A DNA stretch of 64,000 nucleotides from Semisulcospira habei (GCA_036245525.1 BTPG01000006.1:90658229-90722228); one strand, 5' to 3'. Shown: positions 11,015 to 22,289, counted from the stretch's first letter. Translations and numbers: made by a program. The notes: generated by a model from the letters alone, not told the origin.

Positions 11015-12252
11015 TGCCTAATAGGCATCAACACAGAGAGAGACATAGAGAAAGAGAGACAAATTTCTCTTCTAGATCTTTCTTTGGCTGTATACAGTCC
11101 CTAGCAGTGAGTCAAGTTTTTCAATGGCGGAGATTTTTCAGTTTTTCCGATAACCAATGCTTGAAATGCTCTCCAACCTTAATTTTGCGCGTGATAGGCT
11201 GGTATTTGGCAATATGGTCATTTATCATCGGTACTTTTAAAAACTGTGGAAGAACTTTAATCACAAAGTGTCCCAATGAGCACTGATTACAAGTAGCGAC
11301 AAGTCCGACTCAGTGAAGGTCTGCGAAATAGCTATTGAACAGTAAGCTAATTTTGTTCTTGCTTCTCAACTCAACCAAATATTATTAATGTGGCTGAGAT
11401 CCCTAGATTATGATAGTGAGGAAGAACTAACAATTTATTCTTCTCCTTCTACTGTTCGAACTGCCGCGATTTGCGAATAGTTTGTCACTATCGGGTCTAT
11501 CCTTTTGCATCTGTGTACTTTGCACACGGGCCGGAATGGCAGAGATGCTGATGCAATGTGCTAATGTACTTTGGAGAGACCATATTTCATTTGACAAAAA
11601 CCAAACGTTACACTAAAATGAAAGAGACGTCCATAGACCGGACACGTTGAAATTTCTGTGAAGTTTTTCAATCACCCGAATTTTAGCCTTTTTTGAAGGC
11701 CTATCCGGCAATTCGGAGATGAATACTGACGTACTAATCCGCCGTTGCGCTTCACACTAAAAACCTGAAAATAATGTTCCGACTTCTCTACCCTACTTTT
11801 GTTATATCTTCCATATGACGGCAACACGCAATTGCCCCAGATCTAAATCTCAACTCGAGGTCCGCTTCGTTTTGACTTTACATTGGATTTACTTCCCTTA
11901 AACACTTCCGCTTCCGTGGTTTCAAACCGAAAGTGCGTCTTGTCTTCGTTGACATTGCCATAAAAAATCCTGACTCGTATGTACTGCTAGGGACTGCGGC
12001 AACCGCATGGTGTTTACATGAGGTCATACTTGGGTCAAGAAACGCGTTGTTAATTATGTCTATCACTTCTTGTTAATTATGTTTTTCACTTTACAGTTTT
12101 TATCTCAAAAGTATTTTTTTTATTTTTTTATTTTTATTTATTTTGGGGAGTTGGGGGAGGGGAGGGGGGGGGGGGGCAGGGGCAGTAAACGGCAGAATAG
12201 ATAAAAACTGTATACTGATACACAAAGCATGTTCTGAACCCAAGCATGTGCA
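11015..12252. other. Unassigned intergenic sequence
   Basis: A short purine-rich patch at 11032-11060, otherwise no gene, RNA or repeat that I can recognise. Confidence 0.45.
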
Positions 12253-12340
12253 TTAACCCATTTGACCCCACGGCCGCATTTCCCAAACTTTGGAGGCATC
12301 ATCAAACGACTATGTACCAGTGCAGGATTGGTTAGTTGTA

Positions 12341-13944
12341 TACTAATGGTCAAAACTTAAGGGCCACCCCACGTTTTTGTGTCATTGTTTATCGTCGCAA
12401 GTACGCTAATAAAATACAATGTTCTTTCGATCCAAATGGGTTAAAAGTTGACCTTAGACAGTCCACTGTACAGGGAACAATAGACATCAATTCATCAATT
12501 TCCATGAACGTGTCAAATGCACGTGAAACATTGTCAGTTTTTGTGAAAAGCTGTGCGATATTGGCAAGCATACCAAAGGCAGTCAGGTGGAAAAACTCGG
12601 TGGAAAAACTCGGTAAAGTCGTGATGCACGTGCTAAAGGGGTCAGTCGTGAACACTGAGCACTTCTGTTTCGCTACAAATACCGGAATAATAGGGGCATA
12701 ATTGTCACTTTCCTAACCATGCCACTACGACGAAGCCTAACGACAGTAGATCAAGGCCGGGCGCTAGCATGGCTGCAGGATGGAATTTCCGGACGAGAAG
12801 TTGGAAGACGTCTTGGGGTGTCCCATTCAGTGATTCAGAGGCTGCTGGCACGATTCCAAGAAACTGGAAGGGCAGAACGACGACCCTGCTCAGGACGCCA
12901 GTGCTGCACCAGCAGAAGGGAGGACAGATACCTCTGTGTGGCGGCTCAGCACGACCGAACTGTCACGTCAACCACTCTGCGATGTCAACTGATGCAAGCT
13001 GCAAACGTTAACGTCAGCAGAAGCACAGTCTGCCGAAGTCTGAGCGAAATTGGCCTGGCTTCATGCAGAGCAGCAGTGAGAATACCCCTCACTCCAGCTC
13101 ATCGCAGAGCCCGGGTTGCCTGGTGTCGTTAACATGTGAAGTGGAACAGACCAGTGGACTCAGGTTCCGTTAACTGATGAGTCACAGTTCACTGTGTCCT
13201 TCAACGACGGCAGGGTGAGGGTCTGTAGACGCCAGGGTGAGCGATTCACGGATGGATGCGTCCAAGAGGTGGATCGCTACGGAGGAGGCTCAGTCATGGT
13301 CTGGGCATGTTTCAGCAGGGAAGGCAGGACCCCCCTCCACGTCATCCGAGGCACCCTGACTAGACTGCGCCATCGGGGCGAGATTGTGCAGCCCTTGATC
13401 CAGCCAGCTCTCCAAGCCATAGGCGACAATAATGTTTTGCAGGATGACAACGCTCGACCTCATCGCGCCCGTGTGGTGGATGAGTACCTTGCGCAATGTT
13501 TCATCATGAGGATGGAGTGGCCAGCTTGTTCACCTATCTGGCGCCCATCAACCACCTCTGGGACGTGCTGGAGCAACGTGTAGTCAACAACCACCCTCCA
13601 CCTCAAGGCATCCCCCAGCTGACTCAGTTTCTGCATCAAGAGTGGGAAGCGATCCCACATGTTCTCCGAACCCTGGTGAACTCCATGCGTCAATGCTGCA
13701 TTGAATACTTGGCTGCAAACGGTGGGTATACTCACTACTGACTGGACCAATCTTGTGTGACTTTTCAAATGAGGGGTGGTGGAACATTCTAGTGCACTGC
13801 TGTTATTACAATTGCTTGATTTACTCAAAACTTAAATGAAATTGTTACTGAATAAATTAGCAAAGTGCTGACTCAAGTATTGTTACTTTATTTGTGTGGT
13901 GTTGTCTGTCATAAAAAGTGGCCCTTAAGTTTTGACCATTAGTA
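12341..13944 (+). mobile_element. Tc1/mariner transposon, full length
   Basis: Perfect 27-bp terminal inverted repeats (TACTAATGGTCAAAACTTAA, then GGGCCAC) at 12341-12367 and 13918-13944, flanked by TA duplications. Total length of about 1.6 kb is typical of Tc1-type elements. It sits inside an S2 SINE, which supplies an exact empty-site structure. Confidence 0.95.
12719..13741 (+). pseudogene. Tc1-like transposase, broken
   Basis: The N-terminal paired-like helix-turn-helix region reads LQDGISGREVGRRLGVSH and RLLARFQETGRAERRP. The DDE catalytic core follows: TDESQFT (first Asp; the reading frame breaks between 13132 and 13190), GGGSVMVWACFS, QDDNARPHRARVVDEY (second Asp), and NHLWDVLEQRV (the final Glu, in a shifted frame after about 13530). 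An in-frame stop at 13130-13132 and at least two frame changes make it non-functional, although the terminal repeats could still be mobilised in trans. Such transposases cut and paste at TA sites. Confidence 0.9.
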
Positions 13945-14403
13945 TACACTGCTTAACGTCCCGACAGCAACAAGACTTTTTCAGGACGTGCCTGCACTGC
14001 TTGTGCAAAAAACAACAGAATATTGAATGTATGTCGCCAGTCAGTCTAATACGCTAAATAAACCTAAGACCATTTAGCAACACACATCCATTATCAAGAG
14101 CTAAAGGCAGCGCAAACAGTAGGGAGAGTTTAAAAAAGGAAAATAAGATGAATGGACCAAGGGTAGACAGAAACACAAGCCTCAGAATAGAGGGGAAAAC
14201 CCACCCTGTGAACTAAAAAGTGGTTAATCCCACCCAAGTCCCCAGGGCAGACCTGAGTGGGGAACCAGTGCAGGAGAAGCATTGACCGTTATCATTCAAG
14301 GCTAGTGCCAGACTAGCTTGGCGCCAGAAGGCGCCAAGCTAGTCTGGCACTACCCTTGAATGATCATGGTCGATTCGTCACCTGCTGTAGGGCGTCGGGG
14401 TTA

Positions 14404-14629
14404 ACAGTTTAAAGTAAAAATCAAATCAAGCGTACACCAAACACACACCTTTTCCTTCTTTTCGTTTATTTATATTGTGTTGACAAAGAATAACAGAAAT
14501 GTTGAAAGTTACATACTATAGTAATAACCATGCAAGCAGACAAATACCAGAGGCCTGACAGCAGCCAATGCCCACTGTCCCTCTTTCTCAACACAACAAA
14601 TGGCACATGAACATGAAAGCAGGTTGCAA
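14404..14629. other. Unassigned intergenic sequence
   Basis: Possible downstream flank or distal 3' UTR of the minus-strand RhoGAP gene. The minus strand contains AATAAA-like 'aaataaac' at about 14463-14470, but no evidence fixes a polyadenylation site. Confidence 0.3.
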
Positions 14630-14839
14630 TTAACCCAATCAACCCCAAGTCTGCACTTCCAAAATTTGGGAGGTGCCCCTTACGATTATGTATCAGCTGC
14701 AGGAGGTGGATTGACCATGACAATTCAAAGGTAGTGCCAGATTAGCTTGGCGCCTCATGGTGCAAAGTTAATCCGGCACTACCTTTGAATTATCATGGTG
14801 GATCCACCTATTGCAAGGCTTTGAGGCCGAATGGGTTAA
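14630..14839. repeat. TTAA foldback, core type A
   Basis: Bounded by TTAACCCAATCAACCCC and 'gaggccgaatgggttaa'. The hairpin at about 14724-14800 (gtagtgccagattagcttgg ... gttaatccggcactac) has a few arm mismatches. 210 bp long. Confidence 0.85.
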
Positions 14840-16375
14840 TTCATGAGCATAAAAAAACCTGCTGTAATACTGCCATAAAAATCAAAACACATGGGTGGGG
14901 GCTATATACAGTGTGCGCTCATACCAGTACATATACACTGAACAAACAAGCCGTTTGCGAAAATCCTTACGCACAGTCACACACAAACAGGAGGAGGAGT
15001 GGGGAGGGGGGGGGGGGGGGGGGGGGGGGGCCTGGTGCTGGTAAAAAAAAAGCAATTTTGAATGGATATACTGGACACATAATTCACTCTTGCACTACAG
15101 TGTGGTGCGTTATAAATTAAAGATGTAGAGGATTTCTGATAAAACGCCTGTTCCTGTCGCAATCCATAAAAACTATGAAATGTAACAATAGTACTATATA
15201 TGCTGCACACCACTGACTAGAAGCAGCATATTTCAATCAAAAGATGAAGCCTGCTTCAGTGTGAAAAAAAGGCCAACAGAGCCTTCTCCAATGCATCACA
15301 CATACACCCATGCTCACATACAAACAATGCACTCACTCGAATTTCAGTCTTGTACAACCAAAAAGAAGGCACACACACATGTACACACAAAAACAAAGCA
15401 AAAACAAATCAACCTCAAAATGCAGGCACATTTTTGTGTGTGCAAAATGTCATACGAACAAAGTTACTATTGCAACATGTTTGTGGTTATACTGTGCTGC
15501 GCACACCATGATATACATACACTCGCAGATCGCGCTGAAAAACTTAACTCTCAAAACTCCCACAACCAAATATCTTCCACTGTTATAGAATGGATGACAT
15601 TTAGTTATGGAGTTTAAGAGTTAACATTTCAAATAAACATCAGGTTAAGCTCCTATCTCGACCATTTCAGAGTGTACATGTTATTCTCCCTTTTATTCTG
15701 ACATTTTCTTGTCTCTGTGACTGAAAACAATGTCTGTCCGTGGATTTACGTAGAAGGGTGGATCGCGGGGTGAGTAGGGAGGGGGGTTTAGAAGCCTCCA
15801 GTATTAGATTTGTGGCAGACACACCAAAAGACCATTATTATGCGTGAATCAAGGCCCTAAAATTGGCCAACCAGTACCACTTAGGTACTGGGCGAATTCT
15901 CAAGGATTTTGGGTATGTCCATAGAGCTAAAACAGTCAGGGTGGTCGTCAGGATCGAGTAGCTTACTTTCCCTTTTCACATCATTTCTACCTCACCCTTC
16001 ACTGGCGAAGGTCTGCATTTTATACCTAGCATCCCCATTCATCACCTCCTACTCCCTCCCCCCCCACAGCCCGCCCCCCCCTCCCCCCCTGCTTAAACTT
16101 AGTTTTAGTGACATGCATGGCCATCCGTTTCATTTTTACTGCCAATACAAAATAATCCTTTTCTCAAGATATGACAACAGCTTCAATCTTAACACGTCAT
16201 CTGGTTGCCCTTGGTTGAAAATCAAGGTCACAGAGATCAATAAATGTTTTCAGGCACCATGACCAGATTGGAGCATGACCACTTGGCACGATACCACATT
16301 CACTGGAATTATGCGTGAAAAAGCGTCATTTACTGGCCACACACTGAAGGATTTAAAATACTGATCTGAGATGCA
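14840..16375. other. Unassigned sequence with G- and C-homopolymers
   Basis: A G-run at about 15008-15030 and a C-rich patch at 16060-16090; otherwise no gene or recognised repeat. It could in part be 3' UTR of the RhoGAP gene. Confidence 0.4.
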
Positions 16376-16586
16376 TTAACTCATTCAACCCCACGCACGT
16401 ATTTCCCAAATTTGGGAAGCGTCATCCAACGACTATGCACATGTTGCCGGAGATGGATCAACAATGATAATTCAAGGGTAGTGCCAGATTAGCTTGGCAC
16501 CGATAGGCGCCAATCTAATCTGGCACTACCCTTGAATTATCATGGTCGATCCATCTGCTGTAGTGCGTCAGGGCTGAATGGGTTAA
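16376..16586. repeat. TTAA foldback, core type A
   Basis: Bounded by TTAACTCATTCAACCCC and 'cagggctgaatgggttaa'. The hairpin spans about 16468-16545, with arms agattagcttggcacc and ggcgccaatctaatct. The terminal TTAA at 16583-16586 also starts the next element. Confidence 0.85.
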
Positions 16587-16662
16587 CTCATTCGAGGCAT
16601 GCTGCCTACGGATATGTGGAAAACCACTGCATATCCATAGGCGGCACATCTCGAATGAGTTA
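16583..16662. repeat. TTAA foldback, core type C
   Basis: An 80-bp near-complete palindrome with arms TTAACTCATTCGAGGCATG and 'ctcgaatgagtta', and an inner pairing 'ctacggatatgtgg' with 'ccactgcatatccatag'. The core is unrelated to A, B or D. It begins at the same TTAA that ends the preceding type A unit. Confidence 0.75.
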
Positions 16663-16667
16663 TACAT

Positions 16668-16693
<26 letters not shown>
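16668..16693. repeat. G homopolymer
   Basis: A run of about 26 G directly after the type C foldback, followed by a short AG repeat. Confidence 0.9.
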
Positions 16694-16698
<5 letters not shown>

Positions 16699-17202
16699 GT
16701 GGAGTTGGAGAGAGAGAGAGAGAGAATATGTATGGTTGATCTACTCTAATCCACTAACCTCTAGTGACCTCTACCCCACATACAGCATGTGTGAGCAGAT
16801 TTGGAAAACTAAATCTACTGTCACTGTCATACCAAGCTGGATGGAGCATAAAGTTGACCATAGTCATCAAAAAGCTGCGAAAAGTAACTCGGCCTTTTTT
16901 GAGCATTTGACCTCTGTAACAAGGTCATCGGTGTGAGTCCTGAGAAACTTTAAGAAAAACTACTGTGAGGTAGACTTTGTTGTACTAGCTGCAATGCAAA
17001 TGCTTGTGAAAACAATGGGCTATACGTAACACTTACAGTGATACAGAACACAGCAGATTTCAGACTGATAAATGATCTTTACTTGAAATAAACATTATAC
17101 TTATAAGCATATTTATAGAAGTAAAATTACTTGCTATTATTAACAGAGGTCAAAATTTCAAAATGTATAAGCTGTCCTATGAAGGCTATATTAGAATTCA
17201 GA

Positions 17203-17310
17203 AGATAGATCAACCATTTTAGTTCTAGGGTGGTGCCAGAATAGCTTGGCGCCTGAGGCGCTGAGCCATTTTAGCACTACTCCTTAACTATCAGAATCAA
17301 ATTTATTTCA
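17203..17310. repeat. Foldback, core type A, decayed
   Basis: 'agttctagggtggtgccaga' and 'atagcttggcgcctgaggcg' are recognisable, but the right arm is heavily mutated and no TTAA ends remain. Confidence 0.6.
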
Positions 17311-17798
17311 TGCAAAAGTGTATCAGGATGGAAAGTCTGACCTCAAATCTGGCCACAGTGACTGAAAAAGGTCAAAGTTTCCCACAGCATGACCATGCAT
17401 GACCATTTTTACACATTTGTTGACCAGTGTGACCCTGTCCTCAAGAACCACCAAATAACGTGTGTAATATGCTTCTACAACCTGCCACCCATGTCACAAG
17501 TTTGAAGCACTCATCCTTTATAGTTTCTGAGAAAATGGTTATTCTCTGTATCACCATTAAGATATAGGTTACTGTCGACTTAAACGAGATAAACGGGAAG
17601 GGCAGACGGACAATGCATGATCTTTTATGTACACATTGTTATCATAATTCAGGCAGGAAAAAAAAAACAACAAAACCAAAACAAAAAGAAACACTCAGAA
17701 GTGAAATGAATGTACTATTGTGAACATTAACATTGTGGTGGGCAGGGGACGAGGAGGGAGACCTGGCATAAGCCACAGGGGTGGGACCCAGCCATACT
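17311..17798. other. Low-complexity and diverged repeat sequence
   Basis: Contains TGACC-type motifs and phrases such as 'cacaagtttgaagcactcat' that resemble the dispersed family at 215-875. No gene. Confidence 0.4.
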
Positions 17799-18003
17799 TT
17801 AACCCATTTAGCCCTGGGACCCTGCAGCAGGAGATGGGTTGATCATGATAATTCAAGGGTAGTGCGAGATGAGCTTGGCGCCTTCAAGCGCCAAGCTCAT
17901 CTGGCACTACCCTTAAATATTCATGATCAATCCATCTCCTACAACTGGTACATAGTCGTTAGACAACACCTCAAAGAGTTCGGAAATGCAGCCATAGGGT
18001 TAA
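17799..18003. repeat. TTAA foldback, core type A
   Basis: Bounded by TTAACCCATTTAGCCC and 'gccatagggttaa'. The hairpin arms carry AGATGAGCTTGG and CCAAGCTCATCT, a paired change relative to the usual AGATTAG/CTAATCT. The final TTAA (18000-18003) also begins the adjacent type D element. Confidence 0.9.
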
Positions 18004-18092
18004 CCCTTTGGGTGTGAGTAGCGGTTTTAGTTGCGATAATTCCTGCAGGAATCATTGTGACTAAAATTGCTACCGACATACGAAGGGTCAAC
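18000..18092. repeat. TTAA foldback, core type D
   Basis: TTAACCCTTTGGGTGTGAGT on the left and 'cgacatacgaagggtcaa' on the right. The core 'gtagcggttttagttgcgat' pairs with 'attgtgactaaaattgctac' around CCTGCAGG. 93 bp long. Confidence 0.8.
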
Positions 18093-18856
18093 ATGTTATT
18101 TAAATGATAATTTAACACTTGAATACACGCATTTGGGCAAGGTAAGTCCTGAATGGGGCTGCTAAATATGAAATGCAGATGTTTGCCGGACAGAGGTGGG
18201 AGGAGAGATGATGTGAAAATTGACAAAAACTACTCAATCCAGAAGTCTACCTTGAATTTCTTAACTCTTGGGACATTCAGTACATCAAAACTCCATACGA
18301 CAATTTGCCTGCTAAAATGGTACCAGACCGTTATAGCTTACGGACTTGTGGAGATTAAACAAAATGTCTTTTTTCTGTCATACCTCGAAGTACAGCGTGG
18401 ATGTTAGTTTTCAGATCAGGAATCGCTTGTATGAAAACCTTGAAAATGAGTGATTAACTAACACCACCTGATGTTCACTTATTTTAGTGAATGTTGGATG
18501 ACAATCTTTACGCCAATTGCACCAGCAGCTCAGTTCAGTTCAGTTCGGTTCAGTCAAGGTGGGACCTCTGTACTTTGAAACAGATGTCAAAGGCGGCGCA
18601 TAAGATATTTTGGATTCTCACGCTCTCGGAATGGCCCTGTCTACCGTAGAGCAGACAGTGCCAACTCTCTACTTACAGGATCGTTTGCTAGGGGTGGATT
18701 GTTATCATCGTTGCAACAAAATAAAACATTATCTTTCTGATCATGGGACGTGTTTATCTCTCGCTGCAGAATGTCTCGGGAGAAGCACTCAGCTCTGGAT
18801 ACAAGACTGCTTCTTGTTTTTCTTCTTCGTTCTCAAGAGAGCCACCTCAAGGAGCC
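18093..18856. other. Unassigned intergenic sequence
   Basis: No gene or repeat recognised, apart from a short 'cagttcagttcagttcggtt' pentamer repeat near 18530-18555. Confidence 0.4.
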
Positions 18857-18926
18857 TTAACCCTTTGCGTGTCCTTGTCCTGTAGGAATCATCGCGACTA
18901 AAACCGCTACCAACATTGAAAGGGTT
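18857..18926. repeat. TTAA foldback, core type D, partial
   Basis: 'ttaaccctttgcgtgtcctt' on the left and 'gactaaaaccgctacc' then 'aacattgaaagggtta' on the right. The 5' arm of the core is deleted. Confidence 0.7.
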
Positions 18927-19484
18927 AGAAAGATAACAATATACTACAAGAATATGACGTCATTCTGCTGCCAAACAATGTACATATTTTCTTGTTTATG
19001 TCATCATAACCATATGGACTCTTCACACCCCAGTATCTTTCCCTCTAAAATAGCAGGGGCACTGAAACTGTTCATATCGCGGCAGCTGTCAGTGGCCTGT
19101 GATCGCTTCAAGTCCTCTTCATCAATTTATGATGGCACAGGATTTACAGACAGGCAACATGTTTGTTTCGTCCATTCTTTATAATATTTTCTGTCGTTTG
19201 CAGTCTGTGCAATAAGTCCTAAGCAAACATCAAGTAGGCAGGACACCAAGTGCTATACACAGTGGAAGGAGTATGAGCGAACATAGCAAATGAAAAAAAA
19301 AGCAGTCAAAGTCTTTTAGGACATACAAAATTCGTAAGTTTTCATATATCTTAGAACACTGTCCACCTGGTTCCAGAAGACTGTATTATTACTGCACTTG
19401 CGTGTGCGTGCGTGTATCAGCCTGTTTTCAATTGCAACTCTTGTCATTACGTTCTTCCGTCTATTTCTTAGTATTTTAACTGTG

Positions 19485-19556
19485 TAATATGTAAAGCACA
19501 TAGAGCACATACGGTGGTTAGGTGCCGCAGAATTAGACATTATTATTATTATTATT
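19485..19556 (+). repeat. LINE/SINE 3' tail fragment
   Basis: 'gtaaagcacatagagcacat', 'ggttaggtgccgcag' and (ATT)n match the tail seen at 8035-8118. No coding part is attached. Confidence 0.55.
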
Positions 19557-19756
19557 TAACCCATAAAACCCTGACATGCTGTGACAAGATGTGGATTGAC
19601 CATGATAGTTCAGGGGTGGTGACAGAATAGCTTGGCGCCTGTGGGCGCCAAGCTATTCTGACACCACCCCTGAACTGTCATGATCAATCTGTTTTCAGAA
19701 CAGAACTGTCATGCTGATATTACACGATATCTAAACAATTTCAGTTAATGAGTTAA
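19556..19756. repeat. TTAA foldback, core type A
   Basis: Starts TTAACCCATAAAACCCTGAC and probably ends at TTAA 19753-19756. The hairpin arms 'agaatagcttggcgcc' and 'ggcgccaagctattct' are a further paired variant of the core. Confidence 0.8.
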
Positions 19757-20340
19757 CAATTTGTACAAAGACTGCAACTAAATAACTCTGAAGCATACCA
19801 AATTCCCACACCTACTACACACACATTCAAGAAGTTATTTTGTGTCAGGACTATCGTCAAATGGAACAGCCCTAACAGAACTGCCGTGAACACAGATGAC
19901 GTAAACACAACCTTCCGCGTTAGCATCAGCACACTAGACTAGATGTAGGTCAGCACACCTCCTAACATTGCAGCATATGCCAGTAAATAGTGCAAGCAAC
20001 GTTAATCACACCAAGATCTTAGCAGCAACATTAGCACAAGTGTGCACATGACCAAGTGACCTCAGACCTCTTTGTGACACCCTTTCACAATGGTTTCCAG
20101 TTGGAGCCAAATCGGTCCAATGCCATCTGAACAGGAACACATGACATGAAAACAAACATGCATGGTCATCATGCCCTCAATCTTCAAGGTAAAGACATGA
20201 CAGACGATTTCCGGAAATCAGAAGTAGTGTCAAAATTGCACATGTTGTAGCAAAAACAGTGTATTAAAAAGCCCAGACAAACATGGCATGTTTGTCCAGA
20301 CATTTAACTCGTTACATCCTGAGATGGGCGCATCTTCACT
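19757..20340. other. Unassigned sequence
   Basis: Contains TGACC-type motifs at about 20049-20095. No gene recognised. Confidence 0.4.
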
Positions 20341-20341
20341 G

Positions 20342-20535
20342 TTAACTCATTACATCCTTGAAATTATCAAGGTTTTAGATATCCTTTGAGGTTTGCTTTA
20401 CAGTTCTGAAGGCAGATCGACCATGAGAGTTTAAGGGTGGTGTCAGAATAGCTTGGCGCTATTCTGACACCACCCTTTAACTATCATGGTCAATCCCCAT
20501 CTTTTCATAGCATGTCAGGGCTTTATAGGCTAATG
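20342..20535. repeat. Foldback, core type A, loop deleted
   Basis: The hairpin 'gggtggtgtcagaatagctt' runs straight into 'ggcgctattctgacaccacc', so part of the central GGCGCC stem is missing. Starts at TTAACTCATTACATCC; the right end is degraded ('gggctttataggctaa'). Confidence 0.75.
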
Positions 20536-20825
20536 CACTGTTTTCGTCGAACCACGTACTTTTGATTTCCGAACGTCTGATCTTGCACCCAAAAATTCTT
20601 TTTATATATATAAAACATTCTAAATTACTGAAGCAACTTCATCCTTCAGTTTCAGAGATCTCGATCACAAAAGCACCAAAAACAAATATGGCTGCCATAT
20701 AACATGACCTTACCTCTGGAAGTATCAACTTGATTCGTCTTCACAACAATAACCTTTCAACAAGGACGGTCATCAACTAAAGTCTGAGCCAAATCTGTAC
20801 TTAAGAGATATTGCCTGGACAAAGA

Positions 20826-20972
20826 AACACATGCACACACACAATTTAGGCACACACACATACACACACACACACAGTAAATCCAGTATACTCCCCCTAT
20901 AGAGATGTGTGTGTGTGTGTGTGTGTGTGTGTTTGTGCATGCATGCATGTTTGGGGGGGGGGGGGGGGGGAA
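20826..20972. repeat. (CA)n/(GT)n microsatellites and G-run
   Basis: CA repeats at 20832-20878, GT repeats at 20907-20930 and a G-run at 20954-20970. Confidence 0.9.
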
Positions 20973-21153
20973 GGGGCGTTATAGAAGACCCCTCCCTATA
21001 GCTCAATGTGCACTAAGTCGAGGCTATACAGACACCCAGTATATGTCATCTGTGTACATATCCAGGGAAAAAAGCAAACATTGGGTGCACAGCACAGTAA
21101 CCACATCATTAACACAAGCGATTCCATCACAGCTGATCACAGCCTCGTCCAAC

Positions 21154-21343
21154 TCAAACTTCATTACCACCAAAGAAGAAAAAGTCACACTGCTGGATAA
21201 GCGTCAGCACTATTTCTTCTGGATATGCTGAGAACTGCAGCATGGACTCATATGTGGCAAACTCCATACGCATTATTGTCGGCCACCAGCAGCGAGACAA
21301 GTTCTTTTCATCCATGTTGTTGTCTGCTTGATGCTCTGCAACT
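21154..21343 (-). CDS. RhoGAPp190: p190 RhoGAP, terminal coding exon (end of GAP domain)
   Basis: The 3' splice site is TGTGTAG before 21343, and the exon supplies the third base of a split Arg codon. It encodes VAEHQADNNMDEKNLSRCWW, then PTIMRMEFATYESM ... LTLIQQCDFFFFGGNEV and a TGA stop at 21154-21156. NLSRCWWPTIMR is the conserved Asn-x-x-x-x-(F/W)-x-P-T-(L/I)-(M/L)-R block near the end of a RhoGAP domain; p190 proteins have a close equivalent here and end with a QQC-FFF segment. The stop comes only a few residues after that segment, so the long Ser/Pro-rich tail of vertebrate p190A is absent. Phase with the upstream exon is exact. The 3' UTR end cannot be located. Confidence 0.93.
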
Positions 21344-21430
21344 CTACACAGACACACAGAGAGAAATCACAGATATATGGGTGCATCTTCACCGGTGATC
21401 ACAGAGGTTTGAGTGATGAATAAAACGTTC

Positions 21431-21768
21431 TTAACCGTTGGCTGTCAGGAGCGTTTTTTGTTGAGGCGATTCTTACAGGAATTGCCTCGACCGAAAGCAC
21501 TACCAGGGTTCAAAATAACTGGGGGCCTGGGGCAAAAAGCCCCTTACTTTGGCCTCAGGTCCTCTACTTTCATGTCCATGGGGCCCCGACGTTCTCCTTT
21601 CTTTTCAGACCTACTTTGCTTAAAAGAAGCGGTAGGCGGTACTCAGCGCATCAGCGCAGTCCCGACACTTTCCTGTAGGGCCTGTTACATTTACTAACAG
21701 GGGGCCTGAAGGGCCCTGTACTTTTGAAAAGTATTTCGAACCCTGACTACCGACAGTCAAAGGGTTAA
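21431..21768. repeat. TTAA foldback, core type D, with an inserted MITE
   Basis: Begins TTAACCGTTGGCTGTCAGG and ends 'cgacagtcaaagggttaa'. The core (gttgaggcgattcttacagg ... attgcctcgaccgaaagc) is interrupted at 21504-21745 by a 242-bp element. Confidence 0.75.
21504..21745. mobile_element. hAT-like MITE with 5-bp duplication
   Basis: Terminal inverted repeats begin CAGGGTTCAAAATA on the left and, reverse-complemented, CAGGGTTCGAAATACTT on the right. ACTAC flanks both ends (21499-21503 and 21746-21750), and removing one copy restores a type D foldback arm. The CAGGGTTCGAAA start is hAT-like, but hAT elements usually make 8-bp duplications, so the superfamily is uncertain. Confidence 0.7.
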
Positions 21769-22183
21769 CTATCAATATCTTTGTATTTTGCATGAATATA
21801 CATTTCCTTGAGTGAAACAATAAAGAGCTATGCAAGCAGTAAATGCAAAAACAAGAATGGCAAAGCCCCCATTGCTCATGTGCATGACTAGGCCTACAAA
21901 ATTCTTTGACATTGTTTGACGCTGACCTTCCTAACAAGTCACTCATGTGAGCAAATATAACTACAAGCCATTTCACACAGACATGTAGCCCACCTGAACA
22001 AGTTTAAAAGTATCGACAGTAAAAATATTTACAACCATCTGTCAATATGACCAATGACATAAAAGCTAGCTTTATTTAACTGGTCATACACTACAAGCCT
22101 CCAGCCCACACAGCTGTGTGTGGACCCAATGCAGCTGTCATGGGCCCAAAGATGATATGTTGTTTAGGAGTACCATGTCTTAC
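21769..22183. other. Intron of the RhoGAP gene
   Basis: Short intron spanning 21344-22183. No repeat other than the foldback and MITE above was recognised. Confidence 0.6.
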
Positions 22184-22289
22184 CTGTGCAGATGAGAGAT
22201 TAGGAACTTGAGCACCTCAAAGTTTTGGTCTGGAAGTTTCTTCACCACCCCACGCAGCATCAACAGCCGGCTGCTTTTATCCGGCATGC
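22184..22289 (-). CDS. RhoGAPp190: p190 RhoGAP exon (GAP domain middle)
   Basis: Acceptor TTTTCAG precedes 22289 and donor GTAAGA follows 22184. The exon is 106 nt, starting with two bases of a Gly codon and ending with two bases of an Arg codon. It encodes MPDKSSRLLMLRGVVKKLPD, then QNFEVLKFLISHLH. The pattern L-x-x-V-(V/L)-K-K-(L/F)-P-x-x-N-(F/H)-x-V-(L/F)-(K/R)-(F/Y)-(L/V)-I-(S/T)-H-L is characteristic of p190-type RhoGAP domains. It forms the helix leading to the Rho-contacting face. Confidence 0.93.

Larger units (their letters stand above)
12328..14263 (-). mobile_element. SINE family S2, copy 1, interrupted by Tc1
   Basis: 12328-12340 plus 13945-14263 together make one S2 SINE (about 330 bp), flanked by the 12-bp target duplication ACCAGTGCAGGA. 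The body 'gcttaacgtcccgacagcaa' to 'acctgagtgggg' matches the copies at 30357, 50238 and 60981. It is more diverged than those copies. Confidence 0.85.
12253..14403. mobile_element. TTAA foldback type A split by a nested SINE and Tc1
   Basis: The left part (12253-12327) starts TTAACCCATTTGACCCC and the right part (14276-14403) holds the hairpin 14291-14363 and ends 'gggcgtcggggttaa'. The two parts are joined by the 12-bp duplication ACCAGTGCAGGA at 12316-12327 and 14264-14275, so they are one original element of about 200 bp interrupted by a SINE. The hairpin arms read AGACTAGCTTGG and CCAAGCTAGTCT, a paired change from the usual AGATTAG/CTAATCT. Confidence 0.85.

Noticed and set aside
14460..14475. 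Polyadenylation site of the RhoGAP gene
   Set aside because: AATAAA-like hexamers on the minus strand occur at several places between 14 and 21 kb, and nothing in the sequence selects one.
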